From Limimaricola cinnabarinus (GTDB taxonomy: Bacteria > Pseudomonadota > Alphaproteobacteria > Rhodobacterales > Rhodobacteraceae): 64,000 bases of DNA. Shown here piece after piece: positions 47,957 through 57,322 of this stretch (position 1 is its first letter; each line of letters begins with the position of its first letter). The notes beneath the pieces were generated by a model that saw only the letters and a list, made by a program, of their open reading frames with translations, was not told the DNA's origin and did no database searches. The stretch spans positions 53,146-117,145 of the forward strand of contig NZ_KZ304959.1 of the NCBI RefSeq assembly GCF_002723615.1, written 5' to 3'. The position numbers were made by a program, and so were the translations under genes.

Positions 47957-49498
47957 ATGGACACACTCGCATCCCTTGCCGACGGCTTTGCCGTCGCGCT
48001 GACATGGCAGAACATCGCGCTGGCGCTGATGGGCTGCTTTCTCGGCACCATCATGGGCGCGCTGCCGGGGCTCGGCCCCTCGAACGGCGTCGCCATCCTG
48101 ATCCCGCTGGCCTTCACGCTGGGGCTCGGGGCCACGCCCTCTCTGATCCTGCTCACCAGCGTCTATTACGGCGCGATGTATGGCGGGCGGATCTCGTCGA
48201 TCCTGTTGAACATCCCCGGCGACGAACCCGCCATGATGACCTGTCTCGACGGCCACCCGATGGCCCGGCAGGGCCGGGCGGGCGAGGCGCTGGCGCTGTC
48301 GGGCGTGGCGAGCTTCGTGGGCGCCTTCTTCGCGACATGGGGCCTCGTCTTCCTCGCGCCGCAGCTGGTCAAGGTGGCGCTGCTGTTCGGCCCGGCAGAG
48401 TATTTCGCGCTCTTCGCGCTGGCCTTCATGACGCTGGGCGGCGTGTCCTCGACCAACCAGGCGAAATCGGCCTTCGCGGCCGCATTGGGCCTCGGCCTCG
48501 CCATGGTCGGCGTCGACACCCAGACCGGCGTGCCGCGCTTCACCTTCGGCGAGGTGCATCTCTATGACGGGATCGATTTCCTCGTCGCCATCGTCGGGCT
48601 CTTCGCGCTGTCGGAGGTGTTCATCTTCCTCGAACATCGCGGCACCGACAAGGACGCCTCGACCGCGCCCCGGCTCGATATCGGCCGGATCACCCCCTCT
48701 CTCGCCATGCTGAAGAAATGCACGCCGACGATGATGCGCACGACCGTTCTGGGCTTCATCGCGGGCGTGCTGCCGGGGGCGGGCGCCTCGCTCGGCTCCT
48801 TCATCAGCTACTCGATGGAAAAGAAGCTGGTCGACAAGGACAATACCTTCGGCACCGGCGATCCGCGCGGTGTCGCGGCGCCCGAGGCGGGCAACAACGC
48901 CGCCGCGGGCGGGGCGCTGGTGCCGATGCTGGCGCTGGGCGTGCCGGGCTCGGGCACGACGGCGGTGCTGCTGGCGGTGCTCTTGTCGCTCAACATCACG
49001 CCGGGGCCGCTTCTCTTCACCCAGAACCCCGACGTGGTCTGGGGCCTGATCGCGGCGCTGTTCATCGGCAACATCATGCTTCTGGCGATGAACATCCCCA
49101 TGGTCGGTCTCTTCGTGCGGGTGCTGATGGTGCCGCCGCGGATCCTGATGCCTGTGGTGGCGATGGTCTCCTTCGTCGGCATCTACGGCATCTCGGGCTC
49201 CAGCTTCGACCTGATGGTGATGATCGCCTTCGGCGTGGCGGGCTGGGTGCTCAGGAAGCTCGACGTGCCGCTGGTGCCGGTGATCCTCGGCACGCTTCTG
49301 GGCAACGCGATGGAGGTCAACATGCGCCGCGCCGTGACCATCGCCGATGGCGATTACTCGGTGCTGATCGGCTCCTGGCTGACGCTGGGGCTCTGGGCCG
49401 TGGCGATCATCGGCTTCGTGCTGCCGATCTTCGTGGGCGGCGTGGTCAAGGCGCGGATGCGCGGCGCCGCCGAGCGCGAGGCCTCGATCACCGACTGA
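47957..49498 (+). CDS. tctA: Tripartite tricarboxylate transporter large membrane subunit (TctA)
   Basis: Permease of 513 residues with about eleven or twelve helices. Signatures are MGALPGLGPSNGVAILIPLA, YYGAMYGGRISSILLNIPGD, GVLPGAGASLGSFISYSMEK and the paired APEAGNNAAAGGALVPMLAL. It imports, with TctB and TctC, an organic acid such as citrate or another carboxylate. The operon closes with a strong terminator. Confidence 0.95.
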   Translation: MDTLASLADGFAVALTWQNIALALMGCFLGTIMGALPGLGPSNGVAILIPLAFTLGLGATPSLILLTSVYYGAMYGGRISSILLNIPGDEPAMMTCLDGHPMARQGRAGEALALSGVASFVGAFFATWGLVFLAPQLVKVALLFGPAEYFALFALAFMTLGGVSSTNQAKSAFAAALGLGLAMVGVDTQTGVPRFTFGEVHLYDGIDFLVAIVGLFALSEVFIFLEHRGTDKDASTAPRLDIGRITPSLAMLKKCTPTMMRTTVLGFIAGVLPGAGASLGSFISYSMEKKLVDKDNTFGTGDPRGVAAPEAGNNAAAGGALVPMLALGVPGSGTTAVLLAVLLSLNITPGPLLFTQNPDVVWGLIAALFIGNIMLLAMNIPMVGLFVRVLMVPPRILMPVVAMVSFVGIYGISGSSFDLMVMIAFGVAGWVLRKLDVPLVPVILGTLLGNAMEVNMRRAVTIADGDYSVLIGSWLTLGLWAVAIIGFVLPIFVGGVVKARMRGAAEREASITD

Positions 49499-49521
49499 GC
49501 CGGGGCAGCCCGCGCAGAGCG

Positions 49522-49553
49522 AAAAGGGGCGGCGCCGGGCGCCGCCCCTTTTT
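49522..49553 (+). terminator. tctCBA intrinsic terminator (bidirectional)
   Basis: AAAAGGGGCGGCGC, 3-base loop, GCGCCGCCCCTTTT and one more T. The A tract on the other side lets it also serve the minus-strand kinase gene that ends at 49557. Confidence 0.88.
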
Positions 49554-49556
49554 CAT

Positions 49557-52502
49557 TTACGGACGGGCCGGGGCGTGGGTCTGGCCCACGATGCGCAGCA
49601 GCGCCTCCTGGCCGAAGGGCTTGGTCAGCACCCGCGCGCCGGGCAGGGCCTCGGCGCCGGGCACGCTGTCGCGCCCGGTGGCGAAGATCACCGGCAGGTC
49701 GGGCTGGCGCGCCGCCGCCTCGCGCGCCACCTCAAGGCCCGAGCGGTCGGGCAGGCCCACATCGATCAAGAGCCGCTGGGCCGGGGCCTGCGCCAGAAGC
49801 GCCAGCGCCTCCGCGCCGGTCGCGGCCTCGCGGACCTCGGCGCCTGCGGCTTCGAGCATCTCCACCATGTCGAGCCGGATGAAGGTGTCGTCTTCGCAGA
49901 CCACGATGCGCAGGCCGCGCACCGCCTCGGGCCCCGCGGCAGCCTGCGCGGGCGGGGTTTCGGGCAGAGTTTCGGGCACGGGGGCGAGCGGCGCGGCGGG
50001 GGGCGAGGCCTTGGCTTCGGGCATGGCTTCGGGGGCGGGAGGCCTGTCGTCGAGCAGGGCGCGCAGCCGCCGGGCGAGGGTTTCGCGCCCATAGGGCTTC
50101 GACAGAAGCTGGATGCCCCTGTCGAGCCGCCCGTCATGCACGATGGCATCGCGCGAATAGCCGGAAGCGAAGAGCACCGGCAGCCGCGGGCGGCGTTCCT
50201 GCGCGCGCATGGCCATTTCGCGGCTGGTGATCGTGCCGGGCATCACCACGTCGGTGAGCAGCAAGTCGAAGGCCTCGTCGCTCTCGATCACGGCCAGCCC
50301 GGCATCGGCGTCCTCGGCCTCGATCACGCTGTAGCCCAGATCGCGCAGCATCTCGGCCCCGACACGGCGCACATCCGCGTCGTCCTCGACCAGGAGCACG
50401 GTTTCGCTGCCGCCCGTCACCGGGCCGGTCCTGCGCTGCGGCACCTGCTGTTCCTGGCGCAGCGAGCGGGGCAGGTAGAGCCGCACCGTGGCCCCCGCGC
50501 CCGGCGCGCTCTCGATGGCGACATGGCCGCCCGACTGCTTGACGAAGCCATAGACCATCGCCAGGCCGAGCCCGGTGCCGCGGCCCTCGGGCTTGGTGGT
50601 GAAGAAGGGCTCGAAGATCTTTTCGATCACCTCCGGGCCCATGCCGCAGCCCTCGTCGACCACCGACAGGCGCACATATTCGCCCGGCACCACATCGGCC
50701 ATCAGCCGCGCGGATTCCGCGTCGATCTCGCAATTCTCCAGCTCGATGAGCAGCCGGCCGCGCCCGCGCATGGCGTCGCGCGCATTGACCACGAGGTTGA
50801 TCAGCGCGTTTTCGAGATTGGCGACATCGACCAGCGTGTTCCACAGCCCCCCGGTGACGGCGGTCTCGATCCGCACGCCTTCGCCCACGGCCGAGTGCAG
50901 GATCGGCGCGACATCGTTCAGCATTCGCCCCAGATCCACCGCCCGCGGCTCCAGCGGCTGTCGGCGGCCGAAGGCAAGAAGCTGCGCGGCCAGCGTGGCG
51001 CCGCGCTCGACCGCGCTCATCGCCTGATCGAGACGCGCCTCCGAAAGCCGGTCCTGCGCCAGCTCGCGCCGGGCCAGTTGCAGGCTGCCGGTGATCGCCT
51101 GCAGCAGGTTGTTGAAATCATGCGCCACGCCACCGGCGAGGTTGCCGATCGCCTCCATCTTCTGGCTCTGGCGCAGCGTCGCGTTGACGCGTTCGAGCTC
51201 GCGGTTGCGCTGGGCGACGCGCTCTTCGAGCGTGGCGTTGAGATCGGCCAGCGCCGCCTCGGTGATCTTGCGGTCCTCGATATCGGTGTTGGTGCCGATC
51301 CACTGGGTCACCGCGCCATCCGCGTCGCGCACCGGCACCGCCCGCACCAGAAACCAGCGATAGCCGTCCTCGCGGTCCCTTATCCGGAATTCGGCGTCGT
51401 AGGGGATGCCCTTTTCGATCGAGGCGGCCCAGATCGGCTGCACCCGGTCGCGGTCCTCGGGGTGAACCACGCGGGCCCAGTTCTCGCCCAGGATCTCGTC
51501 GCCCTGCGCGCCGGTGAAGTCGTAGATCCGGTCGCTGGCCCAGTCGAGCCGGCCATCGGGGCGCGCGGTCCAGACATGGTCGGGCATGTTCTGCGCCAGG
51601 GTCGCGAACCGCTCGGCGGCGCGGCGCTGCTCGTCCTCGGCGCGCTTCTGGGCGGTGACGTCATGGCCCTGCACGAGAATGCCGACGGTCTTGCCATCGG
51701 GCCCGCCCAGCGGCTGGTAGACGAAATCCACGAAGACCTCGGTGGGCGGGCCGTCCGCGGTGTGGACGAAGGCCTGCGCGCCGCGCAGGGCGAAGGGCTC
51801 GCCGGTCTCGTAGACCCGGTCGAGCATGTCGATGAAGCCCTGCTCGCGCAATTCGGGAAGCGCCTCGGCGGCGGGCCGGCCGATCAGCTGCCGCTCGGGG
51901 CCGGCGATTCGCCGGTATTCGAGATTGGCCAGCCGGAAGACATGGTCGGGACCGGCATGGATGGCGATGATGCTGGGGGCCTGGTCGAAGACCGTCTCGA
52001 AGAACTGCGTGGCGAGGCCGAGCTCGAGATTCTGCTGCGCCACCGTCTCGGCGCGCAGCAGCACGCCGTTCTCGGGGGCGGAGCCGGCAGCGGGGCGGTC
52101 CGCTGCCGCGCCGCGATGCGCCTTCATGTAGAGATCGGTCACGTCCTGCGTGTTCTGCAGCAGGTATGCCACCTCTCCCGCGTCATTCAGGATCGGCGTA
52201 TGGGTCGCGCTCCAGTAGCGGTGCGCGACGGCGCCGTCGGCGGTGGCGATCGGGTAGGGGATCAGCGGCAGGTGATCGGTCCGCCCCAGGGAAAACACCC
52301 TGTCGAACGAGGCCTGCAGCATTGCCTCCGCCTCGCCCTCGGCCGGGAACATCTCGGTCACGACACGCCCGAGGATCTCTTCGGGCGCTCTGCCCAGCAC
52401 ATCGTAATAGGCGCGGTTCGCCCAGACGAAGCGCAGCTCGCGATCGAGCAGCATGTAGGCCGTGGGGGCCTTGTCGAAGATCTCGCTGACATCGACGCCC
52501 AT
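49557..52502 (-). CDS. Hybrid PAS sensor histidine kinase with two receiver domains
   Basis: A 981-residue cytoplasmic kinase with no membrane segment. Three PAS domains lie at about 8-120 (AYMLLDRELRFVWANRAYYD), 160-285 and 300-420, the last followed by a PAC motif. A helical linker leads to a HisKA phosphoacceptor near His461 (GGVAHDFNNLLQAI) and an ATPase domain (VVDEGCGMGPEVIEKIFEPF, FTTKPEGRGTGLGLAMVYGF). Receivers follow at about 698-815 (Asp near 750, LLTDVVMPG) and 860-978 (Asp near 913, LLIDVGLPD). No output domain is present, so phosphate must pass to another protein. It is divergent from the second TRAP operon. Confidence 0.88.
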   Translation of the reverse strand: MGVDVSEIFDKAPTAYMLLDRELRFVWANRAYYDVLGRAPEEILGRVVTEMFPAEGEAEAMLQASFDRVFSLGRTDHLPLIPYPIATADGAVAHRYWSATHTPILNDAGEVAYLLQNTQDVTDLYMKAHRGAAADRPAAGSAPENGVLLRAETVAQQNLELGLATQFFETVFDQAPSIIAIHAGPDHVFRLANLEYRRIAGPERQLIGRPAAEALPELREQGFIDMLDRVYETGEPFALRGAQAFVHTADGPPTEVFVDFVYQPLGGPDGKTVGILVQGHDVTAQKRAEDEQRRAAERFATLAQNMPDHVWTARPDGRLDWASDRIYDFTGAQGDEILGENWARVVHPEDRDRVQPIWAASIEKGIPYDAEFRIRDREDGYRWFLVRAVPVRDADGAVTQWIGTNTDIEDRKITEAALADLNATLEERVAQRNRELERVNATLRQSQKMEAIGNLAGGVAHDFNNLLQAITGSLQLARRELAQDRLSEARLDQAMSAVERGATLAAQLLAFGRRQPLEPRAVDLGRMLNDVAPILHSAVGEGVRIETAVTGGLWNTLVDVANLENALINLVVNARDAMRGRGRLLIELENCEIDAESARLMADVVPGEYVRLSVVDEGCGMGPEVIEKIFEPFFTTKPEGRGTGLGLAMVYGFVKQSGGHVAIESAPGAGATVRLYLPRSLRQEQQVPQRRTGPVTGGSETVLLVEDDADVRRVGAEMLRDLGYSVIEAEDADAGLAVIESDEAFDLLLTDVVMPGTITSREMAMRAQERRPRLPVLFASGYSRDAIVHDGRLDRGIQLLSKPYGRETLARRLRALLDDRPPAPEAMPEAKASPPAAPLAPVPETLPETPPAQAAAGPEAVRGLRIVVCEDDTFIRLDMVEMLEAAGAEVREAATGAEALALLAQAPAQRLLIDVGLPDRSGLEVAREAAARQPDLPVIFATGRDSVPGAEALPGARVLTKPFGQEALLRIVGQTHAPARP

Positions 52503-52704
52503 GGAACCGTCCCTCGAAAAATCTCAAGCCAGACAGATATATCCGGCAGGGCCGCGGGAGCAAGGCGGGCCGCCCGATCATCGTTCAGCCCTGCCGCCGA
52601 AGTGGTCAAGAATAATTACCAGTTGCCTTTGACGCCCCGAGACGGAATGATCGGGGAGGCCGCGCGGGGGAGCGCCGGCCCAATCGAACATCTGGGAGGA
52701 GTTC

Positions 52705-53841
52705 ATGACAGTTACCCCTAAGAAGACCGCGCAGGTGTCGCGGCGTTCGTTCCTGCGCCGCGGTGCGCTCGGCGCGGGCGTCACCGCGGCCGGCGGTCTC
52801 GCCGCGCCCGCCGTGCTGGCCCAGAGCCCGATCGTGGTGAAGCTGCAGACGTCCTGGCCCGCCTCGGACATCTGGCAGGAGATGGCGCAGGCCTATGCCG
52901 ACCGCGTCGAGGCGATGTCGGGCGGCCGGCTCAAGGTCGACGTGCTGCCCGCGGGCGCCGTTGTCGCGGCCTTCCAGGTGATGGATGCGGTGAGCGACGG
53001 CCTGATCGACATGGCCCATTCGGTGCCGGTCTACTGGTACGGCAAGAACAAGGCCGCCTCGCTGTTCGGCACCGGCCCGGTCTTCGGCGGCTCGGCCGAC
53101 ACCATGCTCGGCTGGTTCTATGCCGGCGGCGGGCGCGAGTTCTATGCCGAGCTGATGGACACGATGGGTCTCGACGTCGAGGGCATGCTGGGCTTCCCGA
53201 TGCCGGCGCAGCCCTTCGGCTGGTTCAAGAACGAGGTCGCCTCGGTCGATGACATAAAGGGCCTGAAATACCGCACCGTGGGCCTTGCGGCCGACCTGAT
53301 GCAGTCGATGGGCATGTCGGTGGCGCAGCTGCCGGGCGGCGAGATCGTGCCGGCCATGGAGCGCGGCGTGATCGACGCCTTCGAGTTCAACAACCCGACC
53401 TCCGACAGCCGCTTCGGCGCGCAGGACGTGGCCAAGAACTACTACCTGTCGTCCTACCACCAGGCCTCCGAGAGCTTCGAGTTCCTGTTCTCCAAGAGCT
53501 TCCTCGAAAGCCTCGACCCCGACCTGCAGGCGATCATGCGCCACGCGGTGGAGGCGGCTTCGACCGCGAACTCCGCGACCGCGCTCGACCAGTATTCGCG
53601 CGATCTGCAGAAGCTTTCGGAAAGCGGCGTCACCGTGCACCGCACGCCGCAGGCGATCCTTTCGGCCCAGCTCGACGCCTGGGACGCGCTGATCCCCGAG
53701 CTGGAGCAGGACGACTTCATGAAGCGCGTGCTCGACAGCCAGCGCGAATGGGTCGAACGCGTGACCTACTACACGCTGATGAACTCGCCCGACTACCAGC
53801 TCGCCTACGAGCACTACTACCCGGGCAAGCTGGCGCTCTGA
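52705..53841 (+). CDS. TRAP transporter substrate-binding protein with Tat signal
   Basis: Periplasmic binding protein of 378 residues. A twin-arginine motif SRRSFLRRG (12-20) and a hydrophobic region ending PAVLA mark export in folded form. It resembles the TakP/FcbT1 branch that binds 2-oxo acids or aromatic carboxylates: QPFGWFKNEVASVDDIKGLK, GGEIVPAMERGVIDAFEFNN. The ligand arginine would be in LKYRTVG. The ribosome site is GGGAGG. A hairpin separates it from the small subunit. Confidence 0.9.
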   Translation: MTVTPKKTAQVSRRSFLRRGALGAGVTAAGGLAAPAVLAQSPIVVKLQTSWPASDIWQEMAQAYADRVEAMSGGRLKVDVLPAGAVVAAFQVMDAVSDGLIDMAHSVPVYWYGKNKAASLFGTGPVFGGSADTMLGWFYAGGGREFYAELMDTMGLDVEGMLGFPMPAQPFGWFKNEVASVDDIKGLKYRTVGLAADLMQSMGMSVAQLPGGEIVPAMERGVIDAFEFNNPTSDSRFGAQDVAKNYYLSSYHQASESFEFLFSKSFLESLDPDLQAIMRHAVEAASTANSATALDQYSRDLQKLSESGVTVHRTPQAILSAQLDAWDALIPELEQDDFMKRVLDSQREWVERVTYYTLMNSPDYQLAYEHYYPGKLAL

Positions 53842-53854
53842 GCCGGACCTGACC

Positions 53855-53882
53855 GCCCGGCGGCGCCACCGCGTCGCCGGGC
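53855..53882 (+). terminator. Hairpin between the second TRAP binding protein and its membrane subunits
   Basis: GCCCGGCG (53855-53862) pairs with CGCCGGGC (53875-53882), with an inner GCG/CGC pairing. There is no T tract, so it is more likely an mRNA-end stabiliser than a full terminator. Confidence 0.5.
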
Positions 53883-53903
53883 CCTCATCGATACGGGACG
53901 CGA

Positions 53904-54491
53904 ATGCTCGGATACATCAAATTCGCCGACGCCCTTTCCGCCGCCTTCGGCAAGGTCTTCGGCTGGCTCATCGTGCTGATGACCTTCGGGGTCAGCTACG
54001 AGGTCTTCGTGCGCTACGTGCTGGGCTCGCCCACGCCATGGGCGCTCGACATCTCCTTCATCATGTACGGCACATTGTTCATGCTCGGCGGCGCCTACAC
54101 GCTGTCGCGCGGCGGCCATGTGCGCGGCGACTTCCTCTACCGGCTCTGGCCCGTGCGGGTGCAGGCCGCGGTCGACGGGCTCCTTTACATCATCTTCTTC
54201 TTTCCCGGCGTGCTGGCGCTGGTCTTCGCGGGCTGGAAATACGCAAGCCGCTCCTGGCAATACGGCGAGGTTTCGGTGAACAGCCCGGCGGGCGTGCCGA
54301 TCTACCAGTTCAAGACGGTGATCGTCGCCGCGGGCATCCTGCTGGCGATCCAGGGGCTCGCGCAGCTCTTCCGCTGCATCCTCGCGATGCGCGACGGCGT
54401 CTGGCTGGCCGCGGCCGAGGATGTCGAGGAGACCGAGGCGCTGCTGATCAAGCAGATGACCGCCCCCTCCGACCACCCGGACATGAAATGA
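53904..54491 (+). CDS. TRAP transporter small membrane subunit (DctQ family), second operon
   Basis: A 195-residue protein with four hydrophobic segments. SYEVFVRYVLGSPTPWALDI is the family signature, and GGAYTLSRGGHVRGDFLYRL lies in the central loop. The C-terminal 30 residues are polar and acidic. The large subunit starts 40 bases downstream. Confidence 0.88.
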   Translation: MLGYIKFADALSAAFGKVFGWLIVLMTFGVSYEVFVRYVLGSPTPWALDISFIMYGTLFMLGGAYTLSRGGHVRGDFLYRLWPVRVQAAVDGLLYIIFFFPGVLALVFAGWKYASRSWQYGEVSVNSPAGVPIYQFKTVIVAAGILLAIQGLAQLFRCILAMRDGVWLAAAEDVEETEALLIKQMTAPSDHPDMK

Positions 54492-54531
54492 CGCGCGGCT
54501 TCCGCGTTGAACCGATACGGAGCGCACGCAC

Positions 54532-55953
54532 GTGACCGAACCGCAAATCGCCCTGATGATGCTGGGCGTCTTCATCTGCCTTGTCTTCCTGGGCTTTCCC
54601 ATCGCCTTCACGCTGATGGCGCTCGGCATCGGCTTTGGCTACTTCGCCTATTTCGATGCCCGCCGCATGTGGCGCGACTACGACCGGCTCGACCTCGAGA
54701 TCGCCTCGTGGTGGGAGAGCACATCGGCCTGGATCGACGGCTTCTTCAACAACCGGGTCTTCGACCTCTTCATCAACCAGACCTACACGGTGATGTCGAA
54801 CGAGGTGCTGACCGCCGTGCCGCTGTTTCTCTTCATGGGCTACATCGTGGAGCGGGCCAACATCGTCGACCGGCTCTTCACCACGCTCAACATCGCCTCC
54901 AAGAACGTGCCCGGTTCCATGGGCGTGGCCGCGCTCATCACCTGCGCGCTCTTCGCCACCGCCACCGGCATCGTCGGCGCGGTGGTGACGCTGATGGGCC
55001 TTCTGGCGCTGCCCGCCATGCTCAAGGCGCGCTACGACACCTCGTTCGCCACCGGCATCATCTGCGCGGGCGGCACGCTGGGCATCCTGATCCCGCCCTC
55101 GATCATGCTGATCGTCTATGCGGCGGCTTCGGGCGTCTCGATCGTGCGGCTCTATGCGGGCGCGCTGCTGCCGGGCCTCGTCCTCGTCGGGCTCTACCTC
55201 ACCTACGTGATCGGCCGCTCGATCCTGCAGCCCTCGGTCGCCCCCCGCCCGACCAGGGAGGAGGTGCCGGACGTCCCCTTCCTCAAGCTGCTGTGGATGC
55301 TCTTCACCTCCTTCTTCCCGCTGGCGGTGCTGATCCTGTCGGTGCTGGGCTCGATCCTGTTCGGCCTTGCCACGCCGACCGAGGCGGCGGCGATCGGCGC
55401 TCTGGGCGGCATGGTGCTGGCGGTGATCTACCGCGCCATGACCTTCCAGCGGCTGCGCGAAAGCGTCTACCTCACGGTGCGCACGACGGCTATGGTGTGC
55501 TGGCTCTTCGTCGGCTCCTACATCTTCTCCTCCGTCTTCTCCTATCTGGGCGGCGAGCACCTGATCTCGGAGTTCGTCTCGGGGCTCGACCTGACGCCGG
55601 TGCAGTTCCTGATCCTCGCGCAGCTGATCATCTTCCTTCTGGGCTGGCCGCTCGAATGGTCGGAGATCATCATCATCTTCGTGCCGATCTTCCTGCCGCT
55701 TCTGGAGATCTTCGGGGTCGATCCGCTGTTCTTCGGCATCCTCGTGGCGCTGAACCTGCAGACCTCCTTCCTGACGCCGCCGATGGCGATGTCGGCCTAC
55801 TATCTCAAGGGCATCGCGCCCCCCGAGGTGCGGCTGACGCAGATCTTCAAGGGAATCCTGCCTTTCCTCGCCATGGTGATGGTGTCGATGGTGCTGGTCT
55901 ATGTCTTCCCGCAACTGGTCTTCGGCCTGCCGGAGCTGTTCTATGGGCGCTGA
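54532..55953 (+). CDS. TRAP transporter large membrane subunit (DctM family), second operon
   Basis: Sodium-coupled permease of 473 residues with about twelve helices, longer than the first DctM because of a loop near residues 40-75 (FDARRMWRDYDRLDLEIASW). Motifs are VPLFLFMGYIVERANIVDRL, GILIPPSIMLIVYAAASGVS and NLQTSFLTPPMAMSAYYLKG. The start is GTG 54532. The amidase start overlaps its end by 11 bases. Confidence 0.93.
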   Translation: MTEPQIALMMLGVFICLVFLGFPIAFTLMALGIGFGYFAYFDARRMWRDYDRLDLEIASWWESTSAWIDGFFNNRVFDLFINQTYTVMSNEVLTAVPLFLFMGYIVERANIVDRLFTTLNIASKNVPGSMGVAALITCALFATATGIVGAVVTLMGLLALPAMLKARYDTSFATGIICAGGTLGILIPPSIMLIVYAAASGVSIVRLYAGALLPGLVLVGLYLTYVIGRSILQPSVAPRPTREEVPDVPFLKLLWMLFTSFFPLAVLILSVLGSILFGLATPTEAAAIGALGGMVLAVIYRAMTFQRLRESVYLTVRTTAMVCWLFVGSYIFSSVFSYLGGEHLISEFVSGLDLTPVQFLILAQLIIFLLGWPLEWSEIIIIFVPIFLPLLEIFGVDPLFFGILVALNLQTSFLTPPMAMSAYYLKGIAPPEVRLTQIFKGILPFLAMVMVSMVLVYVFPQLVFGLPELFYGR

Positions 55954-57322
55954 GATGAACATGAAACCGATGCCCAAGGGCCATGTCGCCATGCTCGACC
56001 TTTCGGCGCGCGAACTGCGCGACCGGATGGCCTCGGGCGCGCTCGACGCCACCGACCTGGTGCAGGCCTGTCTCGACCGGATCGCGGCACTGGAGCCTCA
56101 GGTGCAGGCCTGGGCCTGGCTCGACGGCGATCATGCCGCCCGCCAGGCGCAGGCGCTCGACGCCGCGCGCCGGGCCGGGCGGCCGACGGGGCCGCTGCAC
56201 GGGCTGCCCGTGGCGCTCAAGGACGTGATCGACACGGCGAAGATCCCGACCCAGAACGGCACGCCGCTCGACGAGGGCAGGGTGCCCGAAAAGGACGCGG
56301 CCCTCGTCGAGCGGCTGCGGGCGGCGGGCGCCATCATCATCGGCAAGACGGTGACGGCGGAGCTGGCCTTCATGCACCCCGGCAAGACCCGCAACCCGCA
56401 CGACCCGGCGCGCACGCCGGGCGGCTCCTCCTCGGGCTCGGCGGCGGCGGTGACCGCCGGCATGGTGCCGCTCGCGGTCGGCACGCAGACCGGCGGCTCG
56501 GTGATCCGGCCCGCCGCGTTTTGCGGCACGGTGGGGTTCAAGCCGAGCTTCGGCGCGATCCCCCGGACCGGCGTTCTGAGCCAGTCGCCCAGCCTCGACA
56601 CGATCGGCGTCTTTGCCCGCACCGTCGAGGACGCGGCGCTGCTGGCCGAGGTGCTCTTCGGCCATGACGCGGGCGACCGGGCCACCGCGCCCGCGCCGGC
56701 ACCACGCCTGCACGCGACCGCGATGACCGCGCCGCCGGTGCGCCCGACGCTGGCCTTCCTGCGCCCGCCAAGCTGGGAGCAGGCGGATGCCGACACCCAT
56801 GCGGGCTTCGAGGAGCTGGTCGAGGCGCTGGGCGAGCAATGTTTCAAAGCCGCGCTGCCGAGCGCCTTCGACGAAGCCGCCGAGATCCGCGAGCGCATCA
56901 ATCTCGCCGAGATGGCCAAATCCTTCTACGCCTACGAAAAGCGGGGCAGGGAGCGGCTTTCGGAGGAGATGCGCGCAGCACTCGACCGGGGCAAGACCAT
57001 CCCCGCGCGCGACTACATCGCCGCGCTCGACTGGCCGGACGTGCTCTATGCCGGGCTCGACGAGATCTTCGAACGCTGCGACGCGATCCTCGCCCCCGCC
57101 GCGCTCGGCCCCGCGCCCGAGGGCCATGCCAGCACCGGCGATTCGATCTTCAACGGGCTCTGGACGCTGTGCGGCACGCCCGCCGTGACCGTGCCGATCC
57201 TGCAATCCGAAACCGGCCTGCCGATGGGCGCGCAGCTCGTCGGACGGCGCGGCGACGATGCCCGCCTGCTGCGCACCGCGCGTTGGCTCGAGGGCCTTCT
57301 GTCAGAGGAGACCGCGCAATGA
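55943..57322 (+). CDS. Amidase signature family enzyme
   Basis: Amide hydrolase of 459 residues. The Ser-cisSer-Lys triad is visible: Lys93 (GLPVALKDVID), Ser162 (TPGGSSSGSAAAV) and Ser186 (TGGSVIRPA). The C-terminal NGLWTLCGTPAVTVPI is typical of catabolic amidases rather than GatA. ATG 55943 is chosen because of GGAG eight bases before it; 55955 and 55961 are alternatives. It is coupled to the second TRAP transporter, so the imported compound is probably an amide or its product feeds the same pathway. Confidence 0.85.
   Translation: MGAEMNMKPMPKGHVAMLDLSARELRDRMASGALDATDLVQACLDRIAALEPQVQAWAWLDGDHAARQAQALDAARRAGRPTGPLHGLPVALKDVIDTAKIPTQNGTPLDEGRVPEKDAALVERLRAAGAIIIGKTVTAELAFMHPGKTRNPHDPARTPGGSSSGSAAAVTAGMVPLAVGTQTGGSVIRPAAFCGTVGFKPSFGAIPRTGVLSQSPSLDTIGVFARTVEDAALLAEVLFGHDAGDRATAPAPAPRLHATAMTAPPVRPTLAFLRPPSWEQADADTHAGFEELVEALGEQCFKAALPSAFDEAAEIRERINLAEMAKSFYAYEKRGRERLSEEMRAALDRGKTIPARDYIAALDWPDVLYAGLDEIFERCDAILAPAALGPAPEGHASTGDSIFNGLWTLCGTPAVTVPILQSETGLPMGAQLVGRRGDDARLLRTARWLEGLLSEETAQ

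Noticed and set aside
49575..52721. 1,048-codon open frame on the plus strand opposite the hybrid kinase
   Set aside because: Shadow of the kinase gene. The translation is His/Arg/Gly-rich with no domain, while the kinase frame has all expected motifs.
54234..54252. GAAATACGCAAGCC resembling the dispersed repeat
   Set aside because: It lies inside the DctQ coding sequence and encodes a normal WKYASR stretch; the rest of the element is absent, so it is coincidence.
54448..56052. 534-codon minus-strand frame opposite the second TRAP large subunit
   Set aside because: Histidine/arginine-rich shadow product; the plus-strand frame has clear DctM motifs.
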